Assembly: GCA_013368315.1 (NCBI GenBank)
Contig: JAACJM010000363.1
Location: 1-64,000, forward strand
DNA: 64,000 bases
Source: Tetrapyrgos nigripes
Lineage: Eukaryota; Basidiomycota; Agaricomycetes; Agaricales; Campanellaceae
Reading direction: 5' to 3'
Program-made: the position numbers and the translations under genes
Notes under the pieces: generated by a model
Told to the model about the DNA's origin: nothing
Databases searched by the model: none
The model's input: only the letters and a program-made list of their open reading frames with translations
In this document: positions 10,352 to 21,784 of the stretch, piece after piece
Layout of the letters: the number at the start of each line of letters is the position of its first letter
How positions within the stretch are numbered: position 1 is the stretch's first letter

Positions 10352-11899
10352 AGGATACCCGTACTATTCCCTGAAGTCTCCACCAACTTCATATGTCCTT
10401 CGAGGGAGAGTTTTAAATGGGGAATCAGCCAAGATGAAACTGCAGGAGCTTCAGAAACGAACAAATCTGACACTTCTCATTGATGGCTGGGAAGATTTGC
10501 TGAAGCGGAGTCTTTATGGGTTGGTGGCAGCGCAAGTCAATCAGGAGCCGGTTGCTTTGGGACTTGCAGACCTTACTGGGAAGCGAGGATCAGCAGAGTC
10601 TATTTTTGAGATGGCTGTCAATCACATTGACTCAATGGGCCTCGGCAATGGAAAGAGGTTCATTTGCACAACAACGGACAATCCAACGATGATGATTTCT
10701 TTTCGGAGGATCCTAGAGACGAAATTTCCCTGGTTGATTACCCTTCCATGTTTCCTTCATCAGTTAAACATGACTATTGGAGAAATCATTGCATACTCTC
10801 TGATGAAGAAGACTCTCATTCAAAGCACTCGCATTGTCACCTTCTTTAACAGCTCTCACCATTGGGGTGGTCAGCTTAAGCTCGAAGCGAAAAAAGCTGG
10901 GTATCACACGGGGACTGAAGAAGAACTGTGACTCAAGATGGTACTATGCATTGATTCTACATGCCCTCAGTGTAGAAATTACGTATCAGGCTCTTACCCT
11001 GATCTGCTGCTGCAGGGACACGCAACAGAAGATTGGCGGCCTTTCCCCTGTTCATGCGGCTGTCCGGGCTATTATTGTCGGTCAGATAGTTTTTGGTCCG
11101 CCCTGAATCAAGTTATTTGGGTTACCAAACCTCTTGTGGATGCCATTGGAAACCTGGAATCTCGTGAATGTAATCTTGCTGATTGTGTTCTCGAAATAAT
11201 TCGGTGTGCCCAAGTGTTGTCCCAGATGAAGCTGATAGATGGTGATGATGCTGGCTTTCTGGAGCATGTGAGGACAGTTATCGAGAAGAAATTTCAGTGA
11301 ATGAATACAGTATATCACTCGTTGGCTCTATTTCTCCATCCCATGTGTCGAAAACTCGCTGTTTCTGATGCTACTGGCAATCAGAACCTTCAATTCATGC
11401 TTACGGCTGCCTCCAATCTTGCCAAAAAATGGAAGTGGAAAAAGCAGAAGGCTATGAAACTGGGCGAGAACCTGCGGGACTACTATGTTTGCAAAGATCC
11501 ATTAAAGTACTGGGAAGAGCTTCCAGTAACCAGTGACAAATGCCCTCTCCATGACATGGCTATCACTATTTTTCAAATAGTACCTTCTTCAGCCAATGTG
11601 GAAAGGTTACTCTCAGATCTGGGTGGTGTCCAAACTCCGAAGCGCAACAATCTCAATGTTGAAACCTTCGAGAAATTGGGGAAAATGTGTAGTTCTCTCC
11701 AGTGCGAGCATCTTCAGGACGAGGGAAGCCTATTCGTTGTCAACATGGCCACATGCATACTAAATCAGTGTCAAATGATAACTTGGAATCATCAAATGAC
11801 CTCGTGGAGCCAGACAATGAGGTACATTGGACACCCCCACTCGCAGGAGTGATTGAAGAGAACGGAGATGGAGATACCGGGGAAAGGTGGCCTGTTTAA
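10352..11899 (+). pseudogene. hAT-family transposase, decayed
   Basis: Coding sequence runs in at least three frames. The first part (to 10931) has the DUF659-like hAT core (LTLLIDGWEDL, TTDNPTMM, LPCFLHQLNMTIGEI). A middle part (about 10830-11300) carries KNCDSRWYYALILHALSVE and the helical region. The last part (11301-11852) has the hAT dimerisation motif (DPLKYWEEL, SSANVERLLSDLGG, KRNNL). The N-terminal zinc finger is not seen. Frame changes at about 10930 and 11000 and the stop at 11298 make it non-functional as written, unless small introns are involved. The GTGCGGG arrays upstream may be its left end. Confidence 0.82.
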
Positions 11900-12271
11900 G
11901 TAAAATGGTTTTGTATGCAGTAAAAATTTCTTTTAATTAGATAGAGCCCAATACTGTACCATTTTAATGTAACGGCACCTTTAAATGACCTTGGATTAGA
12001 GGTAGCCATAGTGATTCAGAGTCTCAGAGAGCGGCTCTTGATGAATTTTGACGGCTGTTGAGAGAAGGTAAATGTGTCTGAAGCATCGTGCTGGTTGGTG
12101 GGCCTGGGGCAGAGGGAAGGCAGGAATGACGTCAGTTGAGTGTCAGCTGAAATGGCAGTGTTCGGGCACTTCGGAGCGCTGAGGTGGCATGTAAAAGTTA
12201 GAACCCATCAGAAAGTTTGGTACTCAATTGGGGGGTTGACATAAATTAACTTGGCCTAAAGGGCTTTGTAA

Positions 12272-12522
12272 TTATTGAAGAAGCTTTCAAGGAACTGGAG
12301 AAGGAGGTTGAGATTGAAGATGAAGAGTTTTTGGAGAGTATAGAGCTACCAACTGCAAAATTCCTTGATGGCATCCTTTACAGCTTCAAGGAATTTGAAT
12401 GGGTTCAAAAGGGGATTGCTCCAGAGGGTCCAACAAGAGAAATCATGGTTGTAGATGACTCTGAAGAGACTGAAGAAGAGTCTTGGAGTGTTACTGATAT
12501 TCTCAGAGGCTCAGGTCTTTAG
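12272..12522 (+). CDS. Short acidic ORF, possibly the hAT C-terminal tail
   Basis: An open frame of about 84 codons, rich in Glu/Asp (VVDDSEETEEESW near the end), with no recognised domain. It follows the hAT remnant on the same strand and resembles acidic tails found after hAT dimerisation domains, but I cannot show that it was joined to it. Confidence 0.3.
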
Positions 12523-14290
12523 CTACAGTGTTAATTTTGTATATTCCATAGCCTTCATTACTAGCACATATTTTCATTTCATTTTACCTGCCATACCTGC
12601 CACCTGCCTGCTCTGCCACCTGCTGAGCTCAAAAAATTGACTTGCCATGCACACTAACTGTCTCGCTCTGGCAAGCTAGATAGATAGATAGAAGCATGGC
12701 ATGGTACCAGTACACCATACTGGGCTTGAGTTCCTCGGAGGAGAGTATGTGTCTCTGCTTGTTCTCAACCATACCTCACCATCCTTACCCACCGCACACA
12801 AGAACATGGGTTTGTTATACATGACTGTGTGGGTGTTCAGCTCAGAGAGGCTCAGTCTGGAGGAAAGGTCAAGGAGGTTCACAGTACTACTTCTTGAAGG
12901 AATATTTTTATTGGGAAGTTGGTGTCAGGGTGATCCTGGCTATACTTGTGTTACAAGGGTCTGGTAAGATCTTTCTCTTGAGTTATTGGGTCTGAGGATT
13001 GAAAGGTTGGTAGGTGATAGTGTGCAAGATGGTAGGTTCAAGATTGGTGGATGATATGAGGGGTATGTCATTGGGATTGGGAAAATGTGTAGTAATACAG
13101 CCGTTATCAGAGTGGGGTAAGGGTAGTATTTGAATTTGCATCCTGTGTTCAGGCTGTTCAGGATACATGAGATCGTGTCATGGTGTGCATGGTGTGAGTA
13201 TAGATTGTTCAGGATACAGGACCCAATGTGCGCTGTTGTGGACACATTTTGTATTGTTATAGATGACAGGCTGTGGGTGCAGAAAGTATTGTTATTCTTG
13301 TTGTGGGCATAAAATTGCTGGTGGAACCCTATTGAGTGAGGTGGAGAGGATTGTATGTATGCAAGGGTTCATAATGATGGTGTCAGATCTGTCTCACCTT
13401 GTTGTATATTAGGGTATCAAAGGCAATATTGCTGATAGCCATGTGGTGAGGAACCAGATTATTGTGTCATTGCCCACTATTGTATCACTGCCCATTATCA
13501 CTCCAGAATATTGAGAGTTGAGGATTCATCATGCAATGATGAATCAGCTTATCATATTGTGGGCAGCTGTTCATTATCGGAGTATCAAGGGTATGGATTC
13601 GTGGTATCCCAGCCCATTCATTGTATCACTGCTCATTATCATATCGTTTGTCATGTCATGTCATGTCACACCCATTATCGGAGTATTGAGAGTATTGTAT
13701 TGTGGGCATAGGATTTGTGGTAGCCAGTACCAAATGAAGTGAAGAAAATTGTCATATGCAAAAGGGATCCTATTATTGTATCATCACTAGGTATTTGGTA
13801 GTGAAAAATAGAGAGAGAATATTGGTGTATTTGAAAAGTAGTGGTTGCAAGGGCCAAACAAAAAGAGGGAAGAATTCGCAATGTGGCAGGGTAACACATT
13901 GTATTGGAAGGGATTGAGAATCTAGATGATTGTGCTTACTGAGTCTGGTGCTGTGATAAGCAAGTGTCATTTGTAAGGTGTTGGCCAGAGTGCGTCTTGA
14001 GCTAGATTGCATTGAGTGTGGGGGAAGCTTGAGTGTGTCCTGAAGTTGGCACAGATAACATAAGATAAGCGGTTGCGTGAGCTTGTTCTGCCCTGTAGCT
14101 GCAACAGCAGGTGCCTCCAGAGGGTTGCCTAAGTGTCTGGCAGGCCCTACTTGTCAACTTGATTGGTGGTGCCCAGTCAGAATTGGGTTATAGGTTACTG
14201 GGTGTTACACGTACAAGTTACCTATAATAAATAATATCATTCAAAACTGAAAAGAATAACATTGAGTCATCTATAAGTATGACTCAGTAG
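12523..14290. other. No recognised gene; low-complexity and diverged short repeats
   Basis: The region contains a TAGA microsatellite (about 12677-12691), several GT-rich stretches with repeated phrases such as TATTGTATCACTGCCCATTATC (about 13470-13690), and two diverged copies of a ~70 bp unit beginning TGTGGGCATA (about 13303 and 13699). The open frames are short and composition-driven. Confidence 0.5.
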
Positions 14291-14521
14291 AGTCTAGGGA
14301 TGCCCACTGTGTCTGTAACATGGTTCTTACAGACAGACGGTATGGAAACAGTCCCATATCTGCAGACCTTCTCACCCCTAAACATATGGTACAATAATCA
14401 TCTGTACTTACAGTAGATACAACCATTTCAGTTAGCTACAGTGTTTCCAAATTTAGTTGAGAGAAGGCACCAGTTGGAAATTTGACTGTGTCCGTAAGGG
14501 TACGGTGGTCATCCCTAGACT
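14291..14521. mobile_element. Small TIR element (MITE-like)
   Basis: The ends are AGTCTAGGGATG at 14291-14302 and its reverse complement at 14510-14521, followed by imperfect matches inward. TAGAGTC occurs just outside or overlapping both ends (14288-14294 and 14523-14529), but the boundaries do not give a clean duplication. The interior codes for nothing. Confidence 0.5.
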
Positions 14522-15985
14522 AATAGAGTCCTGGTAGAATTCACAGGGGTATGACAGGGGCTGAGACCCTACGAAACCTGACTCAGAGAGGAATGTAGTT
14601 TTACATCAGTATAAGTAGCCCATGAATTATTACTTACAGGTTTGCATGCACAGTGAATTCTCAGGAGAAAAAACCTCAGAGGAAAATTCACTGCAATGTT
14701 GTATATATATCCTACTTCAAATACAATTTTACAGGGGTACAAAATCTTGAGCTGTCTGCATCGCCAACAAAAAGACAAATAAAGAGTAATCCAGTTTACG
14801 AATACCATTAAAATAGGCAGTGTTAGTGTCTCAGAGTCTGTAGTGTCAGATGCCCCAGACAGTCTTGCAGTTTTACTGATTAGTACTCATCTCGTCAAGT
14901 GGTTGCCAAAACTTCAAAACTGCTCCTTCCATCCTCTCCTGAGCCCCCTCCTTTATCTCTCACTGTCAGGCTACTTATTTGAAGATTGGCACTGGATAGT
15001 ACTGGGCTTGGTCAGCAGCACACAATTATTTGAGCCTTGAGGGAAGCAGGACATGAGAGACTTTCACTTCCTATAATTCAAGTAGTCACTATATGAAGGT
15101 TTTGTGGGCCACTGTTTTATGTGGCAATAACGAGGCCTTTATTCAATTAGTACATTCTCCGAAAAATGAAAGTTTTGATAGTTGTATACCTGCATAAATA
15201 GATAGAAGTTACATAAAGTCCAAGTGCTGCCTTTTTGCTTTGAAAGTAATTCATTGAGATCCCACATAGTTGGAATAGTATGTTCACCAGCGTGAGGATG
15301 ATCATAATGATGGTAGAAGACAAGAGCAGTTGCGAAGGAGACAAGCTACATGGCATGACAGCAAAAACACTGGTATTGGTGTCAAGTAAAAAAGAGACCG
15401 GGTGCCAGTACTATTCATACTGCAGAAGTGGGGCTGGGGTAGAGAGGTTGAAGAAAGAGATACAGAGGTTTTTTGATGTGTATGGGAAAGGGGGGCTCAG
15501 GCTCAGTGTTTCAGCATTGTCTTTGCTCTCTCCAAGGGTTGTCAAATCCAGTGCTCAAGGACACATGGTAGGAGAGTCTAGTGAGGGGGGAGTAGGTGGG
15601 GTATATGTGGACAGAGTTGAAGAATCCCGCATGATGTGGCATCAAGTTGAATTGGTGAGGAGAAAGGTGAGGTTGGCGAGAGAGAGAAGGCGAAGGAGAT
15701 ACAAAAAAAAAGATATTTAAGACGCAACTAAAAAGGGGAATGATTGTACATCAGAATACTCCAAACTTTAGAACTTACAGATTTGCATGCAAGGTGGCTT
15801 CAAGTAGTGGGGGATAGCAACAACCTTGAGACATAAGAATACTTAGTAAATGTGAACAAATTCCAATAAAGGCTTCAAATTATTCAGAGGAAAATTCACT
15901 GCAATCATGTTGTATTTATATCCTACTTGAACTACAATTTTACAAATTGCATAACAAGGTATAATAAAACCGTGAAAATGATTAC
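14522..15985. other. Mostly non-coding; duplicated 3' flank of the STAND gene
   Basis: Two stretches here resemble each other: 14628-14735 and 15769-15940 share ACTTACAG(A/G)TTTGCATGCA and CAGAGGAAAATTCACTGCAAT followed by TATATCCTACTT. The second lies directly downstream of the STAND gene, so the first may be the trace of a lost paralogue or of a partial duplication. Confidence 0.5.
15280..15720 (+). CDS. Hypothetical 146-codon ORF, basic C-terminus
   Basis: I do not recognise this frame. It ends in a Lys/Arg-rich run (REAR/RRRR/KKK type) and has no homology that I can name. It lies between the duplicated flank pieces and may be spurious. Confidence 0.2.
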   Translation: MFTSVRMIIMMVEDKSSCEGDKLHGMTAKTLVLVSSKKETGCQYYSYCRSGAGVERLKKEIQRFFDVYGKGGLRLSVSALSLLSPRVVKSSAQGHMVGESSEGGVGGVYVDRVEESRMMWHQVELVRRKVRLARERRRRRYKKKDI

Positions 15986-18900
15986 CTACACATCATTTCC
16001 CACTGATTTCTCAAGCTCATCAAGTTTAGCCAGCTTTTTGTCACACATCTCTACTTTATCCTGTAACTCTCCATGAGAAGCAAAAGTATCTCTGGCCTCT
16101 TCAAATTTCTTTCTAGCATCTGCATATTTAGTTTCATCTTGTAAAAGAAGGCCATACTCATACAGACAATATCCAATATCCCACGAGACATTTCCAATAT
16201 CTTTGAATTTAGAAATTGCAACTTCCAAAGCTGTTTTTGCATCTTGGTAGAGTCCCTGCTTTCTGTAAAGAGTTGCTAATCTATATACAATGTCTGAAGC
16301 TCCATATTGATCACCAATTTGTTCAAATTTATCTTTGGCTCTGTTCAGCATTTCAGCAGCTTCACTGTATTTACGCTGCAGACAGTGGATCTCTCCCAGC
16401 TTTTGTATACACTGGGCTACTCTCAGCTGATTTCCAATCTGTTCAAATTGATCTTTGGCTCTGTTCATCATCTCAGCAGCCTCACTGTATTTGGCCTGCA
16501 CAAAGTGGATTTCTCCCAGAGTTTTCAAACACTGGGCCAGTCCTGACTGACTTTGAATCTGTTCAAACCCATTTTTAGCTAGGTTCAGCATCTTAACAGC
16601 CTCACTGTATTTGGCCTGCATGCGGTGGATGTCTCCTAAGCTTTGCAGACACTGGGCCACTCCCAACTGATCTCCAATGTCTTCAAGTTGATATTTGGCT
16701 CTGTTCAGCATCTCGATAGCCTCTGTGTATTTGGCCTGCACTCGCTTGATGTTTCCCATGCTTCGCAGACACTGAGCTACTCCCCGCCAATTTCCAATCT
16801 GTTCAAATTCATCTTTGGCTCTGTTCAGCATCTCAGCAGCCTCACTGTATTTGCCCTGCATTTGATAGATTTTTCCAAGGCTTTGCAGACACTGAACTGC
16901 TCCCAGCTGATCTTCATTCTGTTCAAACTCAGTTTTGGCTCTATTTACCATCTCAGCAGCTTCACTGTATTTTCCCTGCATGTAGTTGATGTCTGCCAGC
17001 CTTTGTAAGCACTGAGCAACTCCCCACAGATCACTAATCTTTTCAAATTGATCTTTGGCCTTGTTCAGCATCTCAGCAGCTTCATTGTATTTTTCCTGCA
17101 TGAGGAGCATCTTTCCCAGGCTTTCCATACACTCAGCCACCCCTCGCTGATCTCCAATCTGCTCAAATTGAGTTTTAGCCACAGTATACTTGCCAGAGGC
17201 TTCATCATATCTGGCCTGGAGATAATAACTATATCCAAGCTCCTTAAGGACCTTTGCACTATATCTAACATTATTCTGAACATTTATCATCATCCTCTGT
17301 GCCTCAGTCTCAACCTCCTGCCATTTTGCCATCCATCTTAGCATATACAGCCTGTGGAATTGTAACAAAACTCTGTCTTGTTCCCCCAGCTCAGAACAGT
17401 TATTGAGAATATTCTCAAGGATATCAACTGTTGTTGGATATAACTTTGTGAAATCAAGAAGAATATTCATCGCCTCCACGTGATGCTTCTTGGGAGAATA
17501 TTTGGTCTGCTCAATCAATATCTTTGTAATATTCATTAATTGAGGCTCAATCTGATTCTGTCTCCCCCGTAATGGACCAGAGAGAGCTGTGAGCAACAAA
17601 ATATAGAATGATTCAATCAATGGAATATCTCTGGTTATATCTATACTGGAATCCATACAGATATATTCACGAATGGGTGCCAAAACCTTTATAGTAAGGT
17701 TCTGACTGTAGACCAGGGAATATTCAAGCAATGTATTGATAGACTGGTCCAAGCGTTCAAACCCTGCCAACATCTGAGAAAGATTTGTTACCCAATCAGG
17801 TACTCCATCTGGTAGAAAGGATATAATTGCCAGAAGTTCCACTTCAAGTGGGTTCAGCAGTCTTGTAGATAGCCCGATGGAATGATCAACACTTGTTAAT
17901 CTTCCATCTGCCTTTCCTTGAGTAAGCATAGCTGTTTTGCTATCTTGCCACATTCTTAGCAGCGATTCAAGTGGGACTGATTTAGCCCTTTTAGCAATGA
18001 GAGTAATGGCAAGTGGAACACAATCGAGCTCTTTCAAGATCTGTTCAATGATAGGATTCTCCTGTTCTAATTCTCCCATTCCTGCAATTGTCAAGAAGAC
18101 TTTTCTTGCAGATTCAAGTGCAAGAGGAGGAATTGAAGCTGAACCAAGTCTTTTCCATTCAATAGCCCCTGGTCCATTTAATCCTCTCATTGTAAGAATC
18201 ATGGAGATTTGATTGAATGCAGCCAACTTCTCAAGCAGACTCTCAACATCAACTTGGTCATTGTTCCAAGGAGTATCAAAGTTGTCCAGGATAAAAAGGA
18301 CAGGCTCTGTGTGGATCCTCAAATGCCCTTCCAATTTTTTGTGTTGGCTTTCTCCCTCTTTGACTTCAATGTCCAGTCTCCGAGTTAATCCTTGAAGCAG
18401 TGACTTTGCATCTGGCAGCACTTCACAAGGTAGAAAATATGAAGCCTGTGCATATTTCTCCTTGACTTCCTGAGCATTATTGACATGTAAAGCAATAGAT
18501 GTCTTTCCAATGCCTCCTGCTCCAAGAATAGCAAGAAAAGTCTGATCAGTGCCCATCAAGCACTTGACCCCTTCAGCTACCAATTCATCTCTACCAAAGA
18601 AAACTTTGGATAGTGAAGGAGTGGCCCTCTCAAGGTCACTTAAAAAATAACACGTCTAAGGCTAAACTTCTAAAGTGATTTTTGAAAAAAAAACTTACTC
18701 ATAGGTAATACTGGACTCATCATGAACCTTGGCGATGTTAGCCAATGCTCTCTGCATAACTTCTTGTCCTTGTTTGATGGCTTCTTGTCCTTTCTTGATA
18801 TTTTCTTGTCCTTGTTTGAGCTCTTCACTAGCATTCCAATTATTTGCAGCTGCTTTTGCCTGTTCATAGTGATAACTATGGAAAATATGTTGTTACTGAA

Positions 18901-19526
18901 GAGGAATACTTACTGTAAACTTTACTATGCAGTCATTGATGATTTTTTCACATTTCTTGATAGTATCTCCATCCTCTGTAGCATGCCAAAAACGCTTGAT
19001 TTTGCTGCGTTCACTGATCTCCTCTAGATTCTTGGCCACAGTTTGAAGCTCACTATGATTATGCGTAAGTAGTTATTACTTTATATCAAAACCATTCATA
19101 CTTCTCAACTTCTTGTACACTCTTCATCAGTAATTTATCCTTGTTGCGACTTCCTCTTTGAACAATTTCAGCAATGTCTTGAAGAAACTTTGCTATATTT
19201 TGTGGAATGCTGATGCAATCTTTCTTGTTCTGGCCCATGTTCTAACCAAGTTCAGGTTGTCAAAATTTTATATGAAGTGTAACATGATATCAGAATCAAA
19301 TGTTAGTGAAAAGCACGAGTATACAATAATCAGATAGCTTACCTCCACAATTTCTACAATTCTTTTGACAATCTCAGCAGCGCCTTCAAGAGGTGGGAAG
19401 CCTACTGCTTTCGAGACGCTTGAAACCACAGACAAAGTTTCCTTGACATGGGTTAAACTCAATCCAGAAGCAACTCTGACATCCTTTTTTTTTCTTGGAT
19501 TTCCGGTTAAGACTGAGAGACGACAT
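15986..19526 (-). CDS. STAND NTPase (NB-ARC-like) with TPR repeats; NLR-like sensor
   Basis: I infer five exons on the minus strand: 19526-19343, 19241-19102, 19052-18914, 18859-18699, 18638-15986, with GTAAGC, GTATGA, GTAAGT and GTAAGT donors and phases that agree. Exons 1-4 encode a helical N-terminal domain of the kind seen in agaricomycete STAND proteins (KKDCISIPQNIAKFLQDIAE, RSKIKRFWHAT), similar to MLKL/HeLo-like cell-death domains. Exon 5 starts VFFGRDELV, then P-loop GAGGIGKTS, Walker B VLFILDNFD, ILTMRG, and CVPLAITL (GLPL-like). The C-terminal half holds about ten 40-residue TPRs. Such proteins act as cytosolic sensors that oligomerise after ligand binding; the ligand here is unknown. 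One problem: from ATG 19526 the frame is lost at a run of nine A (about 19486-19494); eight A would restore it, so either a frameshift, a sequencing slip or another start exists. Confidence 0.83.
16300..17220 (-). repeat. Tandem 120 bp units coding near-identical TPRs
   Basis: Phrases such as TTTGGCTCTGTTCAGCATCT recur every 120 bp (about 16335, 16455, 16575, 16695, 16815, 16935, 17055). Each unit codes a 40-residue TPR of the pattern KYSEAAEMLNRAK..FEQIG...GVAQCL..LG.I. Seven units are far more alike than the flanking TPRs, which points to recent unequal exchange or gene conversion. Confidence 0.9.
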
Positions 19527-19544
19527 ATAACAATGGCTCTGTAA

Positions 19545-21784
19545 AATGAAAGATGAGTTCATCTAACCCACAAAATGAAGCATCTGTTCATAGAACATGC
19601 CTTGGACACGATAATGCGGTTGAGTTCTTGCGTTGCGAAAAGTGTCAAGGAGCGCGTGACTTGTATTTGACCATTCTTGCAAACCTTAACATCTGTCAAA
19701 GCCGACTTCTTTCCATTCAGTTCATGGTCATGGGATCTGCGCTTGATCCCATCATTTGAAAGTTCGCGCTTAATGCTATTATTGCCAGAAGAAGCCTAGA
19801 CAACAGCAGGCGTATGTACACGAGAACTGAAGCAGAAAGAGACAGATTTGACAAAAGAGTGGAGAGGATGTTACAGTCAACAAACGGAATCTACCGAAGC
19901 AGTACGTATCAATCCACACTCGTTCCAGTCCATCCTTGGCGCGTTTGCGCACTCTAAGAACTTTTCGGCATCCCTTCTTTGACTCGGCAACCTTTCATGC
20001 GGACTTGTCCTGGAAGTCGGTGGACAGGACTTCTTCCTTCTCCCAAGTGCGCAACAGAACGGTGTATTCCAAGATATGGGAGCCTAAGAATTGTTTAAGC
20101 TCTAATCAGAGATGTGGATTCGGAGGAGACGCATGTAGGAATCGCTAGACTGTAAAACTGGTTTGAGATATTGAAACGATACGGCAGAATCAAGCACCTT
20201 GCGGTTTACAGGAATACTGAATTTGTATCAAGCCGTGAGACAGGTGGGATACGGGATGACGGTGAGTGGGAATGAAGAAATATAATGCTGATAGTACCAA
20301 AGCGACGAGATTCGGGAGCGTGCCAGTACTACAGGGGACGTAGATGCGGAAGAATGTGAACGACTAGTCGGAATGAGAGTGTGAAGGATGTGGAAGTGTT
20401 ACGGACGCTGTTTTGATGATACGTAAGCCATACCTGGAACAAACCTGGAACACTGGGATGATGGATTGGGATGAAAAATGGAAGTGAGGAAGGGCGTAGA
20501 TATCTTACAGACACAAAGGAGAGTACGTTCAGGGAGACAGTCAATTCGGATGGGAAAGGAGAAGTGAAGAAGGGCGTGGATATGCTACGGTCACGAAGTT
20601 CATGATGACAGACGTGACGGGCTGGAAAGCCGAAGTATTGTGGGCCACTGTTTATGAGGGCTGATCCCTGAAATGTCAAGACAGGAACAACCTGAGGGCA
20701 TAACAGAGAGGGTATGCAAAGAGAGACGATCTTCTTCCTTTCTTCGACAGACCACGGCTAATTCAAGCTCTTGCCTAGTGAAACAAGCGCAGTGTCCATC
20801 TACCAGGTGCCGTGTGGTGTCCCGGAAACTTTGTCTGAAGATGAGTATGAGAGACCTTGAGGAATTACGATGAATCAAGTTGAAGCAACTCACGAAACTG
20901 AGGTCAAGCTTCAAGACACGAATAACTTGAAACCGGTGTAATGTCCATTTCCACTGGCATATTCTAAGATGGGGTGAATCTCGAGCTTCGGGATGACGGC
21001 GTCGAAACAGCCAAAAGAGCCTCCCAAAACACCGAGTCGCGTAGGTCCGAGGATAGTATCGCTTCATCTTCCCATGTATGCGACAATATTCGGGAATGTC
21101 TGAGCCGATGAACTCATTGGTGGAATTGTGGAGGAGACGCATGGCTGTGAATGATGTGTTGAGCTGTCGAGATAAAGGCACGATGAGTTCTTGATGAGTT
21201 CCAGACAAACAACAAGACGTGGTACGCACTTTTAGTCTTTAGGATGATTCTGATATGTTGCTGAAGGTAACGACGCGGTAACACAAAAGGTAGTGGTTTG
21301 CGAGGACAGAAGGTGCCTGCATTGTCTCTTTAACGTGATAAAGCCGCAGAGATGTTCGGTTACATACCTCCGGATGACCAGTGACTTGAGAAAGTTGTGG
21401 ATGTTGAAACGGCTGACTCTTGGTGGATTAGGGTAGCTGTAAGTCTAGGAAGGCGTGAGTTGGTATAATAGACGTAGGTGACTAACTCGGAGTAAAGCTG
21501 TAAATGTCTTTTTAACGCTAGAATGTTGTAGACTAGCAGAATGAGACATCTTCCAGTAGGGTGTAATCCTAACAATATCCTCGAAGCCAAAAAATTCAGG
21601 AGAATAAGGTGTACAGTGAGGCGGGTACAGCAAATATGACAAAAGGATATGATGTGATCGGAGATCAACTCGAATACACAAACAAATATGTACTATATGT
21701 AGCTAAAGCCCATGCCAAATACAAACAAACAACATGTAAACCTCTCTCTGATATCTCCCAGATCCCCTACTCCATGTGCCCCCA
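19545..21784. other. No recognised gene
   Basis: Open frames up to 209 codons occur (for example 20600-21229 minus), but none shows a known motif or plausible protein composition. Two diverged ~70 bp repeats containing GAAGTGA(G/A)GAAGGGCGT lie at about 20480 and 20560. The stretch just left of 21785 should hold the 3' untranslated end or LTR of element G5, but without a second LTR I cannot place it. Confidence 0.45.

Noticed and set aside
13300..13770. Repeated phrases as a CRISPR-like array
   Set aside because: Units are diverged, irregularly spaced and lack unique spacers; the genome is eukaryotic.
20600..21229. 209-codon minus-strand ORF
   Set aside because: Cys/Arg/Ser-heavy composition, no motif, other long frames on the opposite strand; likely chance.
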